The position numbers and the translations under genes were made by a program. 34,118 bases of DNA, taken from contig JBBQVN010000024.1 in NCBI GenBank assembly GCA_038211475.1, positions 1 through 34,118 on the forward strand, in the 5' to 3' direction. Under the pieces are notes generated by a model that saw only the letters and a list, made by a program, of their open reading frames with translations, was not told the DNA's origin and ran no database searches. Of the stretch, positions 7,910-15,947 are shown in pieces. Origin of the DNA: JANYBT01 sp038211475. Lineage in GTDB: Bacteria > Acidobacteriota > Terriglobia > Terriglobales > Acidobacteriaceae. Numbering within the stretch: position 1 is the stretch's first letter; every line of letters starts with the position of its first letter.

Positions 7910-9051
7910 AATCAGCGGAGCGGGACAGCAGGGGCTTCACGCTAGTTGAAATGCTGGTCGGGATGGCGCTGGGATTAGTGGTATTGAGCGCGGCGGTGAT
8001 GTTGTTTGCGAAAGCGCTGGACGCCACCTACGCGGTCAGCCAAAGCGCCGAGTTGCAGCAGAATGCACGGGCCGCGCTCGACCAGATTGCCCGGGACGTG
8101 AGCCTGGCGGGATATGGTGTCGCCACCGGAGGGGTGCAACTGCCAACCGGCGGGACGGGCAATTCGATTTATGGCTGCGACGGTACTACTTGTTACGTCG
8201 GAGGGCAGCCACCGACAGGGGTGGCCTACCCTACGGTCGCCGCATACCAATCCAATCCCGCGGTGGTGAACCACCTGTACGGGATCATCCCGGGATCGAA
8301 CTTGGGAATGGCGATTGTGAACCGTGGAATCGCCACTGACCTTCTGACCATGGCCTACGTGGACAGCACTTTCCGGCTGGATTTGTATACCGTGACGGGG
8401 TTTGGTAACAACGGGACGTCAATGACGCTGACCGCGCCCTACCCCCAGCCGACTCCGCCGGTGCCCGCACTGAACGACGCCGTCTATGGTTTGAAGGCCG
8501 GCGACTTGGTGCTGCTCAGCAACAGCAATGGGAGTGCCATCGGCGAAGTATCCAATGCCACGGCCACGGTGATCAGTTTCGGCGACAATGACTGGCTGCG
8601 AATCAACCAGAGCAATGCCACGGCGGGCAATATCAAGACGTTCATCCAGAACTTGCCTCCGGGAGCAGTGACTCTGGCGACGCGGCTACTGGTCATCACT
8701 TACTACATCGATGTACCGAGGGGTCCCGACAACGTACTCTATACGGCCGACGATGGGCCCCCGCGCCTTATGCGCCAGATAAGCGGACAAAGTCCCATGC
8801 CCATCGCGGAGAATATTACGGATTTGCAATTCACTTACGACGTATTCGACGAGAACACAGGCACGGCACAATCGGGGCTCCGCGATGCCGGACTGGGCCA
8901 GGTGCCCCCACTCTCGCCGAACCAAATTCGCAAGGTGAATCTGTTTGTAGCGGCACGCAGCCCGCTGCAGAACCGCGGCGGCTATCAAGGCTTGCAACTG
9001 CGTACCTCGGTCAGTGCGCGCAATTTGAGTTTTCGGGATCGCTACCAGTAG
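7906..9051 (+). CDS. Type IV minor pilin, PilW/GspJ-like
   Basis: A 381-aa prepilin with cleavage site SRG10/FTLVE and Glu15 as the mature Glu5. The N-terminal helix continues into ELQQNARAALDQIARDVSLAGYG, the characteristic extended helix of PilW-type minor pilins. The larger globular domain is rich in small and polar residues; CDGTTC suggests a local disulfide. One more copy of the acidic motif occurs as GPDNVLYTADD (about 273-284). Longer than typical PilW proteins. It overlaps the PilV-like gene by four bases and is followed after 25 bases by the PilX-like gene. Confidence 0.85.
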   Translation: MKSAERDSRGFTLVEMLVGMALGLVVLSAAVMLFAKALDATYAVSQSAELQQNARAALDQIARDVSLAGYGVATGGVQLPTGGTGNSIYGCDGTTCYVGGQPPTGVAYPTVAAYQSNPAVVNHLYGIIPGSNLGMAIVNRGIATDLLTMAYVDSTFRLDLYTVTGFGNNGTSMTLTAPYPQPTPPVPALNDAVYGLKAGDLVLLSNSNGSAIGEVSNATATVISFGDNDWLRINQSNATAGNIKTFIQNLPPGAVTLATRLLVITYYIDVPRGPDNVLYTADDGPPRLMRQISGQSPMPIAENITDLQFTYDVFDENTGTAQSGLRDAGLGQVPPLSPNQIRKVNLFVAARSPLQNRGGYQGLQLRTSVSARNLSFRDRYQ

Positions 9052-9076
9052 AAGTTCGAAGTGTGAGGAGTCCATC

Positions 9077-11746
9077 ATGACGGTGCACTTGGGCGAAACG
9101 CGCGGTTTCAGTTTGATCGCTTCCCTGCTTTTGCTGATGATGCTTTCGGGTTTGGCGCTAGGGCTGGTGATGATGGTGACCACCGAAAGCCACATTGGAG
9201 GGGCCGACCTGGAAAATAATGTTGCGTACTATGCCGCGGAGGCCGGTATGGAGAAGATGACGGTGGACTTGGCGAACCTTTACACATCGAATCAGGCGCC
9301 GACCGCAGTCAACATCGCGGCCTTGGGACAGCTTCCTCCAGCGTTGGCCAACGTCAGCTATCCGGGGTATGCGCTGACGGTGGCGACCGATGCCAGCGGA
9401 AACCCGATTGCCCGCGTCGATTCCATCCATCAAGGGCCAAATCAGGGACTGATCGCGGAGATTGTGCCGATCACGCTGAGCGTCACGGCGCAACGTCCGG
9501 CGGGCGCCAGTGTGAGCATGACGCGCACGGTGGAGGTGGCGCTGATTCCGGTGTTCCAATTCGGAGTATTCAGCGACAGCGACCTCAGTTATTTTCCTGG
9601 CCCGAGTTTCGATTTTCAGGGGCGGGTGCACACCAATGGCAATCTCTTTCTCGATACCCAGAGCAGCGATGGGTTGATATTTCATAGCAAAGTGGCGGCG
9701 GTGAAAGAGGTGGTTCGCGACACCCTGTCGAACGGCGCGGGCGCAACCGGTTTTGGCTACACCGGGCCGGTATACATTCCGAACGCACCCAACGGATGCG
9801 ATCCGGCACAGCGGCCCAGCAGCACCTGCTTGAACCTGCAAATGACACAGGCGAGCGTGACCGGCGGAGTGCCGGGCTCGGGCACCACCAGGGCCAACAA
9901 AAGCTGGCCGACCATTTCCACGACAACCTTCCTCAGTTACATCGTCAATGGGCAGACGGGAGCGCGGGCGCTCAACCTTCCTTTCACGGGTGCCGGGGTG
10001 AGCGCCATCGAGATTGTGCGGCGGCCCCCGGCGGGAGAGACCAGTAGTTCAACCATTGGGCAATCGCGGTTGTACAACGAAGCGTCCATTCGAATCTTGC
10101 TGGCCGATACCCAGCCGCAACTGCATGCGGAACGCGCCTTCACCGACGCGGACGACGTGTGGCTGGTGCATGCCGCAGGGGCGACGTATCCGGCGGGAAT
10201 TGCGGTGACCGGCGTGGGCGGCACATCGTACTTCGCCTACGCCAACCAGGACTGTGCGATCGGGCCCAAGTGGTGCGATCCTGCGAACCAGGTGCAGCCC
10301 TTCGGAGTAGCGGTCGCCCAAAAGCAATGGCCGTTACTGGGAGGCTGGCTGCGAGTGGAGTACATGGACACGTCCGGGGCGTGGCACGGGGCGACGCGGG
10401 AATGGTTGCAACTGGGCTTTAGCCGCGGGCCGCAGTCTCCGGTCACGGCAGGCGGCAACGCGGTACACCCTAACGCGATCTTGATTCTGCAGCAACAAGC
10501 GGACCGCGACGGCTCGGGGGACATCACGAATTCGAGTCGCGCGCTCGCTGCCCCTTATAACGGCATCGAACTGGAAGCGGGAAACACCATCGCCGGGGCC
10601 AATACGCAGTACATCTGGTACCCGATCAACTTGTACGACCCGCGCGAGGGCGAAGTGCGGGACACGGCAGCGGGCAAAGCAACTGGGACGTGCGCGGTCA
10701 ATGGCATTATGAACGCGGTGGAACTGGATGTGGGCAATTTGCGGCGATGGCTGCGCGGCACCGTCGGAACCAGCGGAGTGAACGCGGACTCCACCAAGCA
10801 GAACGGCTATGTGCTTTACTTCTCCGACCGGCGCGGAATGCGGGCGAATCCCAATGCGCAACCCACGCCCAACGTGTTGACCGGCGAGTATGGTTTTGAA
10901 GACACCATCAACATGGCCAGCGCGAACGGCACTCCCAATGGGGCGCTCGACCCCAACAATCCCGGCACCACGCAGTCGCCCGAAGATGTGGACATGAACG
11001 GGAGGCCCGACAATTGGGGCGCCTATAATGTGGGGGAAGGATTTGGGGCAACCACGACGGCGGCAACCCATGCCGCGGTGGCAGACCCCTATACGCAACG
11101 CGTGGGATGCACCAGCATTGCGCGCAAGAACGCGGTCACCGGAGCTCGGCATGTGTTGAAGCTGGTGGATGGCGTGCTGGGCAACCTTCCCGCTCGCCCC
11201 GATGGTAGTGGCGGATTCACCGTCGCGTCAGAAAATCCGGTGTACGTGCAGGGCAACTACAACGCCAACAATTCCGGCTTCGGAAATGGCAATGCCGACG
11301 CCGGAGTGATTGCCGACGCGGTCACGCTCCTTTCCAACCAGTGGAACGACTTGAACGGCTTTCTTAACCCTCTGAATCCGGGGGCGCGAGCGGCGAATAC
11401 GACGTGGTACCGCATGGCGGTGGCAGCGGGCAAGAACCTGTCGTTTCCTCAGCCCACCAGCTTTGCCGCAGCGCAAGACTATGGCACCGATGGCGGGCTG
11501 CACAACTTTCTACGCTACATCGAAAGTTGGGGAGGAACGCTGAACTATCAGGGTTCCCTGGTGAGCCTGTACTACTCGCAATACGCGACGGGAGTTTTCA
11601 AGTGCTGCACCACGGTCTATGGGCCGCCAACACGCGCCTACAGTTTCGACCAATCGTTTCTGGCTCCGAGCAATTTGCCACCGGGCACGCCCACCCTGCT
11701 GGACGTAAATAATTTGAGCTTCCGGCAGGATTTCACAGCGTATTGA
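9077..11746 (+). CDS. Very large PilX-like minor pilin with extracellular C-terminal domain
   Basis: An 889-aa protein whose N-terminus is prepilin-like (TRG10/FSLIASLLLLMMLSG) but has Ala, not Glu, at mature position 5. That is the pattern of PilX and of the tip pseudopilin GspK. Residues about 30-60 match PilX (ENNVAYYAAEAGMEKM). The remaining ~700 residues form a large domain starting near GVFSDSDLSYFPGP. It includes an EF-hand-like loop DRDGSGDI (476-483) and another acidic turn, EDVDMNGRPDNWG. Several Cys pairs fit disulfides outside the cell. Such size suggests an adhesive or capping domain, perhaps doing the job of PilY1, which is absent here; that is inference. GAGGAG precedes the ATG. 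Confidence 0.8.
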   Translation: MTVHLGETRGFSLIASLLLLMMLSGLALGLVMMVTTESHIGGADLENNVAYYAAEAGMEKMTVDLANLYTSNQAPTAVNIAALGQLPPALANVSYPGYALTVATDASGNPIARVDSIHQGPNQGLIAEIVPITLSVTAQRPAGASVSMTRTVEVALIPVFQFGVFSDSDLSYFPGPSFDFQGRVHTNGNLFLDTQSSDGLIFHSKVAAVKEVVRDTLSNGAGATGFGYTGPVYIPNAPNGCDPAQRPSSTCLNLQMTQASVTGGVPGSGTTRANKSWPTISTTTFLSYIVNGQTGARALNLPFTGAGVSAIEIVRRPPAGETSSSTIGQSRLYNEASIRILLADTQPQLHAERAFTDADDVWLVHAAGATYPAGIAVTGVGGTSYFAYANQDCAIGPKWCDPANQVQPFGVAVAQKQWPLLGGWLRVEYMDTSGAWHGATREWLQLGFSRGPQSPVTAGGNAVHPNAILILQQQADRDGSGDITNSSRALAAPYNGIELEAGNTIAGANTQYIWYPINLYDPREGEVRDTAAGKATGTCAVNGIMNAVELDVGNLRRWLRGTVGTSGVNADSTKQNGYVLYFSDRRGMRANPNAQPTPNVLTGEYGFEDTINMASANGTPNGALDPNNPGTTQSPEDVDMNGRPDNWGAYNVGEGFGATTTAATHAAVADPYTQRVGCTSIARKNAVTGARHVLKLVDGVLGNLPARPDGSGGFTVASENPVYVQGNYNANNSGFGNGNADAGVIADAVTLLSNQWNDLNGFLNPLNPGARAANTTWYRMAVAAGKNLSFPQPTSFAAAQDYGTDGGLHNFLRYIESWGGTLNYQGSLVSLYYSQYATGVFKCCTTVYGPPTRAYSFDQSFLAPSNLPPGTPTLLDVNNLSFRQDFTAY

Positions 11747-11862
11747 GAAAGTAGGCAGTCTAAGCTATTTGGGATCAGTATCCAACGCTATATCCGCCTA
11801 GCCGAGAGTGGCGCAGCGCAGGTTGAGGATTTAATATCATTGGTCTAGCCTTTCAACCTCCA
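11747..11862 (+). promoter_or_regulatory. Leader of the DUF3179 gene with an inverted repeat
   Basis: Between the pilin operon and the DUF3179 gene. AGGTTGA (11820-11826) and TCAACCT (11853-11859) are perfectly complementary across an AU-rich loop containing TAATAT (11832-11837), ending just before the start codon. The hairpin could affect ribosome access. No Shine-Dalgarno and no clear terminator for the pilin operon are visible. Confidence 0.25.
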
Positions 11863-13059
11863 ATGCCTCGCAGACTCGCTATTTCGGCTTTTGTTCTTTG
11901 CAGCCTCGTCGCGCTGGCGGCGTTCTTCATTCCTGCGGTGATCATCCAGCCCTTCAAGCATCAGGCGCCAGACCGGCTGTTGCTCGCCATGCAGGTCAAA
12001 CAATACGCGCCTACGGTTTCGCTGACTGCCGCGGGGCTGGCGCTGCTGATGTTGCTCTTCCTGTGGAGCGGTGCCCGGCTCCGGGTGCGGGTGTTGCTGG
12101 CGTGCGGCCTGCTGGTGAGCGTGGCGTCGGCCACCATGACGCGGCTCAACTATTTTGAGTGGATGTTCCATCCTGTCACCGGAGGTGGGTTTGAGTCGGC
12201 GGGGACATCGAAACTGGCTGGCTCCGAGATGGTGATGGCGGTGCACTTTAGCGCCGATGCTCGGGCGTATCCCATCGTGCAGATGGCCTACCATCATGCA
12301 TTCAACGACACCGTCGGCGGGGTGCCAATCGTCGTCACTTATTGAACGCTGTGCCACACCGGTCTGGTGTGGAAGCGGACCGCCGGCGGACGCGAATTCC
12401 ATTTCTATCTGGCGGGGATCAACAACCAGAACTTTCTGATGCGCGACCGCGAGACTGGTTCGTGGTGGCAGCAGGTCACAGGCGAGGCTATCTTTGGGCC
12501 TTTGAAGGGGCTGCGGCTGGAACCGGTTGCGATGGATGAATTAACCTTTGCACTGTGGAAGCAGGAGGCGCCCGCCGGCCAAGTGATGCAGCCTCTAAGC
12601 AAGTACTCCAAGGAATACGAAAGCGATTGGGAAAAGAGCGTCGCCAAAATGCCGGTGCCGCTGGACTTCTCGCGCGAGGGCCTGCCCAATCGCGAGATTA
12701 TCCTCGGCGTGGAACTTGACGGCACGGCGCGGGCCTATCCGCAGGCGGCGGTGTGGGCGGCGTGGCCGGTGCAAGACCGCGTGGGCGGCGTGCCGATTGT
12801 GCTGATCACGGGCCCGGACGGGAAATCGGTGCGGGTGTTTCGGGCTGAGGTCAATGGCGCGGCGGCAGAGTTCTTCAAGAAGAGCGATGGGGCGGATTGG
12901 TCGCTGATGGATTCCACTACCGGCAGCCAATGGAACTTCCGCGGATGCGCTACCTCAGGGCCTGCAATGGGGCAGTGCCTGGCGCAGGTGCCCTATCTAA
13001 AAGACTACTGGTTTGATTGGAAGAACTATCATCCCGCGACAAGTGCCTATAAACACTAG
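11863..13059 (+). CDS. DUF3179 membrane-anchored protein, probable selenoprotein (TGA at 12343-12345 read as Sec)
   Basis: A 398-codon gene if the in-frame TGA at codon 161 is read as selenocysteine. Three N-terminal membrane helices (about residues 5-30, 46-63 and 71-91) precede two DUF3179-like halves. The first reads DARAYPIVQMAYHHAFNDTVGGVPIVVTY, then TGA, then TLCHTGLVW. Family members have VTYCPLC-type Cys there, so the TGA replaces the first Cys of CxxC. Homology continues without shift: MRDRETGSWWQQVTGEAIFGPLKG is classic DUF3179. The second half repeats TARAYP and DRVGGVPIVLIT but lacks the CxxC. A SECIS-like hairpin follows the TGA. Function is unknown; UxxC suggests a thiol/selenol redox role outside the membrane. 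A nonsense mutation (TGC to TGA) is the alternative. Confidence 0.8.
12347..12377 (+). promoter_or_regulatory. Candidate bacterial SECIS element
   Basis: Starting eight bases after the TGA, CCACACC (12354-12360) pairs perfectly with GGTGTGG (12366-12372) around the loop GGTCT (12361-12365). A lower stem CGCT (12347-12350) with AGCG (12374-12377) flanks a small internal loop. Bacterial SECIS elements sit directly 3' of the UGA inside the coding region, with a G near the start of a small apical loop; the E. coli fdhF loop is AGGUCU. The loop G is about 16 bases from the UGA, near the short end of the usual range. Unlike fdhF, the upper stem has no bulged U. Confidence 0.7.
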
Positions 13060-13089
13060 CCGGGCTGCTTCCCCGCGAACTCCCTAATT

Positions 13090-13102
13090 CCCCGGAGCGG
13101 GG
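13090..13102. terminator. Short GC hairpin between convergent genes
   Basis: CCCCG-GAG-CGGGG forms a 5-bp stem between the end of the DUF3179 gene and the end of mnmA. It has no T-tract on either side, so it is at best a weak bidirectional terminator. Confidence 0.25.
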
Positions 13103-13140
13103 CGAAACTAAATCCCAAAACGCTGAGAGACAACAACCCT

Positions 13141-14259
13141 TTACAGAATCCAACCCCCGCCGACCACCACGTCCCCGTCATAGAACACCGCGGCCTGGCC
13201 AGGAGTGATGGCGCGCTGCGGCTCGTCGAAGGTCACCAGCACTTCATCGGGACCGACCATCTGAAGCGTGGCAGCTGCGGGCGGATGGCGATGGCGAATT
13301 TTCGCCGACACCCGCATCGGCTCGCGCAAATCGTTCTCGCCAACGGAAATGAGATTCACGCGATGGGCACGAAGAGTAGTCGAGAAAAGTTCCTCGTCCT
13401 TGCCCACCACCACCTCGCCGGTTGCGCCCTTGATCTGAATAACGTAAAGCGGCGAGCCCGTGGCCACGCCCAATCCCTTACGCTGCCCGACCGTAAAATT
13501 ATGGACTCCCGTGTGCTCGCCAATCACTTCGCCGCTGGTGGTTACCAACTCGCCCGGTGTCTCAGGAAACTTCTCGCCCTGCTCGGCGAGATAAGCGTCG
13601 AGGAAGCGCTTGTAGTCGCCGCCCGGAACGAAACAAATTTCCTGCGAATCGGGCTTCTCGGCCAGCGCCAGGCCATGCTGGCGGGCAAGTTCGCGGACCT
13701 CGGGCTTAAGCATGTCGCCCAAGGGAAACAGAGTCCGGCTGAGTTGTTCCTGGCTCAGGCCGAATAGGAAGTAGGTCTGGTCCTTGGAAGTGTCAGCCGG
13801 GCGCTTGAGAAGCCAGCGGCCGCGGAGGTCGTCATAGGAGACTCGGGCATAGTGACCGGTCGCAAGCTGATCGGCTCCAACTTGCTGTGCCACAATAAGA
13901 AGCTGGTCAAACTTCAAGTGATTGTTGCAGAGACTGCAAGGGATGGGCGTACGTCCGGAGAGGTACTCCTGCACGAAGGGGCGGACCACGTCGCGCTCAA
14001 ACCGCTCCTCGTGATTGACCACGTAATAGGGAATGCCAATGGTCTCCGCGACGCGGCGGGCGTCATACACGTCGTCGAGCGAGCAACAGCGTCCAGTGAC
14101 CTGCTCGGGCATGCCCTCGTGGCCGGAGAGCCGACGCTGGTTCCACAGTTGCATGGTCAGGCCAATAACGTTGTGGCCCTCGGCGCGCAGCATGGCCGCG
14201 ACCGCGGAGGAATCGACTCCTCCCGACATAGCGACGGCAATGGTCTTGGGCTCAGGCAT
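13141..14259 (-). CDS. mnmA: tRNA-specific 2-thiouridylase MnmA
   Basis: A 372-aa MnmA (TrmU). It adenylates and thiolates U34 of tRNAs for Lys, Glu and Gln, giving 2-thiouridine, with sulfur relayed from a cysteine desulfurase. The PP-loop is AMSGGVDSS (residues 10-18). The catalytic Cys is in IPCSLCNNHLKF (Cys111), and the second catalytic Cys is in SQEICFVPGG (Cys209). The ATG-binding stretch ATGHYARV and the beta-barrel C-terminal region with VGQRKGLG are present. An in-frame TTG nine codons upstream exists; the ATG at 14259 fits the usual N-terminus. It lies 84 bases downstream of a cysteine desulfurase gene on the same strand, the pairing seen where a dedicated desulfurase feeds MnmA. 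Confidence 0.95.
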   Translation of the reverse strand: MPEPKTIAVAMSGGVDSSAVAAMLRAEGHNVIGLTMQLWNQRRLSGHEGMPEQVTGRCCSLDDVYDARRVAETIGIPYYVVNHEERFERDVVRPFVQEYLSGRTPIPCSLCNNHLKFDQLLIVAQQVGADQLATGHYARVSYDDLRGRWLLKRPADTSKDQTYFLFGLSQEQLSRTLFPLGDMLKPEVRELARQHGLALAEKPDSQEICFVPGGDYKRFLDAYLAEQGEKFPETPGELVTTSGEVIGEHTGVHNFTVGQRKGLGVATGSPLYVIQIKGATGEVVVGKDEELFSTTLRAHRVNLISVGENDLREPMRVSAKIRHRHPPAAATLQMVGPDEVLVTFDEPQRAITPGQAAVFYDGDVVVGGGWIL

Positions 14260-14343
14260 CAGTTGTTGCGAATTAGATGCTTGCAACGTGCGGGTACGCC
14301 GCAGGCACTTCTTCGATATTAACCCCTTTTCTGCTGTTGGAGG

Positions 14344-15519
14344 CTAGTGGCGAGCTGCATCGAGTTTTCGATACACCGGACTCAACTCCCGCAACCGGGC
14401 TACGGTTTGGGGCACGAGCGACAGCGCGAAGTCGACCTCGTCCATGGTATTTTGCTTGCCCAGGCTGAAGCGAAGGCTGGCCCGCGCCCGGTCCGGACGC
14501 AGGCCCATGGCAGTGAGCACATGCGAGGGCTCAATGGCGCCCGACGAACAGGCCGCGCCGGTCGAGACTGCAAGTCCCTTCAGATCGAGCGCGATCACTA
14601 ACGCCTCGCCCTCGATATGGTCAAAGTGAATGTTGGTGGTGTTGGGTGTGCGCGGAGCGCCGGCGCTGTTGACACCGGTTTCGTCAATCGCCAGGAAAGC
14701 CTGCTCCAGGCGGTCGCGCATGGCGGCGAGCCTGCGGTCGTCACCGCGCTCCAAGCCGATCCGCGCCAGTTCAGCGGCCTTGCCCAGAGCCACAATGCCA
14801 GGAACGTTCTCGGTTCCAGCGCGCCGCGAACGCTCGTGGCTGCCCCCATAGAACATCGCCTCCAACTTGGTACTGCGACGGACGTAGAGCGCGCCTACAC
14901 CCTGGGGAGCATGCATTTTGTGGCCGGAAATGGAGAGCAGGTCCACGCCCAAGCGAGTGACGTCGATCGGCACCTTCCCTGCTGCCTGCACGGCGTCGGT
15001 ATGAAAGTAAACGTCGGCCTCAGCCGCAACCCTCCCGACGGCCTCGATGGGTTGGAGCACGCCGGTTTCATTATTGGCCATCATCACGCTGATGAGCGCA
15101 GTGTTGGGGCGGAGCGCGCGCTTGATGTCGTCGGGCGCCACCACGCCCTGGCCATCCACCGGAACCACCGTTACCGAGCAGCCGCGGGCTTGCAGGGCCT
15201 TAGAGGCATTGAGGACAGCATGGTGTTCAATGGATGAGGTAATTACATGGCTGCCGGAAGGAGCGACTCCGAATACGGCCAGGTTGTCGGCTTCGGTGCC
15301 GCCGCTGGTGAACACGATTTCCGCGGCTCGACATCCGAGCAACTCAGCTACCGACTCGCGCGCCCGCTCGACCGCCGCCCGCGTCTCCTGCCCATGGTGA
15401 TGGATGGACGATGCGTTCCCGAAGTGCTCAGAGAAGTAGGGACGCATTGCCTCAAAGACCTCAGGCAGCACCGGAGACGTCGCGTTATTGTCGAAATAGA
15501 CTCGGAGCATAATGTGCAT
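14344..15519 (-). CDS. Cysteine desulfurase (NifS/IscS family)
   Basis: A 391-aa PLP enzyme that removes sulfur from L-cysteine as a protein persulfide, giving alanine. The N-terminus VYFDNNATSPV is the family start. PLP-binding features include TSGGTEADNLA, the His of SSIEHHAV, and the Schiff-base Lys in SISGHKMHAPQGVGALY. The persulfide Cys is in STGAACSSGAIEPSHVL. The motif ERSRRAGTENVPGIVALGKA is also typical. ATG 15519 and ATG 15510 are both possible starts; neither has a clear Shine-Dalgarno. Gene order, desulfurase then mnmA, suggests a sulfur donor for tRNA thiolation like YrvO of B. subtilis. No iscU or nifU is adjacent, which weakens a cluster-assembly role. Confidence 0.93.
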   Translation of the reverse strand: MHIMLRVYFDNNATSPVLPEVFEAMRPYFSEHFGNASSIHHHGQETRAAVERARESVAELLGCRAAEIVFTSGGTEADNLAVFGVAPSGSHVITSSIEHHAVLNASKALQARGCSVTVVPVDGQGVVAPDDIKRALRPNTALISVMMANNETGVLQPIEAVGRVAAEADVYFHTDAVQAAGKVPIDVTRLGVDLLSISGHKMHAPQGVGALYVRRSTKLEAMFYGGSHERSRRAGTENVPGIVALGKAAELARIGLERGDDRRLAAMRDRLEQAFLAIDETGVNSAGAPRTPNTTNIHFDHIEGEALVIALDLKGLAVSTGAACSSGAIEPSHVLTAMGLRPDRARASLRFSLGKQNTMDEVDFALSLVPQTVARLRELSPVYRKLDAARH

Positions 15520-15626
15520 CTATTGTACTGATGCTGGCGAGAGGGGGCTGGACGCGCCAACTTCTCGCGCCGAACAGACGGCCCCAAGTAAGAACGGAGG
15601 CGCGGTTACAATCCACGCCCCCAATT

Positions 15627-15947
15627 CTATTTTTCACTCTGGACTGCGACGGCCGCCGCCTTGGGGTCCGCCAGCGACTTGGCCAAGACGTATCCGATGC
15701 GCGACTCACGTACCTCGGCAGTCTTGCTGTTGTAGTCAGTGCAGTACAGTACATCGACCTTGATGGGACGCACGCGACCACCATAAGTGCAGGAGGTTGT
15801 CCGACGGCCCTTGGTGGAGTACTGAATGTGCGAGTACGAGCAGCTCTCGCAAACAGATACGGGTTTCAGTTTTTTGGCGTTCTGCCGGCGATCCATCAGC
15901 CACGTAGCTACGCCGAGAATGCGCAATACAATCATATTGATAATCAT
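15627..15947 (-). CDS. Small Cys-containing protein, zinc-ribbon-like, unknown function
   Basis: A 106-aa protein. The start is set by a strong Shine-Dalgarno (AAAGGAGGG) a few bases before the ATG at 15947; an upstream in-frame start would lie before this site. A hydrophobic N-terminus (about residues 2-17) is followed by a basic stretch. Then come four Cys: CESC (33-36), Cys53 in RRTTSCTYGG and Cys69 in VDVLYCTDY. This spacing suggests a zinc ribbon or similar metal site. The Ala-rich tail is probably disordered. I do not recognise a named family. It is separated from the desulfurase gene by about 107 bases. Confidence 0.65.
   Translation of the reverse strand: MIINMIVLRILGVATWLMDRRQNAKKLKPVSVCESCSYSHIQYSTKGRRTTSCTYGGRVRPIKVDVLYCTDYNSKTAEVRESRIGYVLAKSLADPKAAAVAVQSEK

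Noticed and set aside
12343..12366. Reading the DUF3179 region as two genes or a pseudogene
   Set aside because: The frame, homology and codon use continue on both sides of one TGA placed at the conserved Cys, and a SECIS-like hairpin follows. A TGC to TGA nonsense change cannot be fully excluded.
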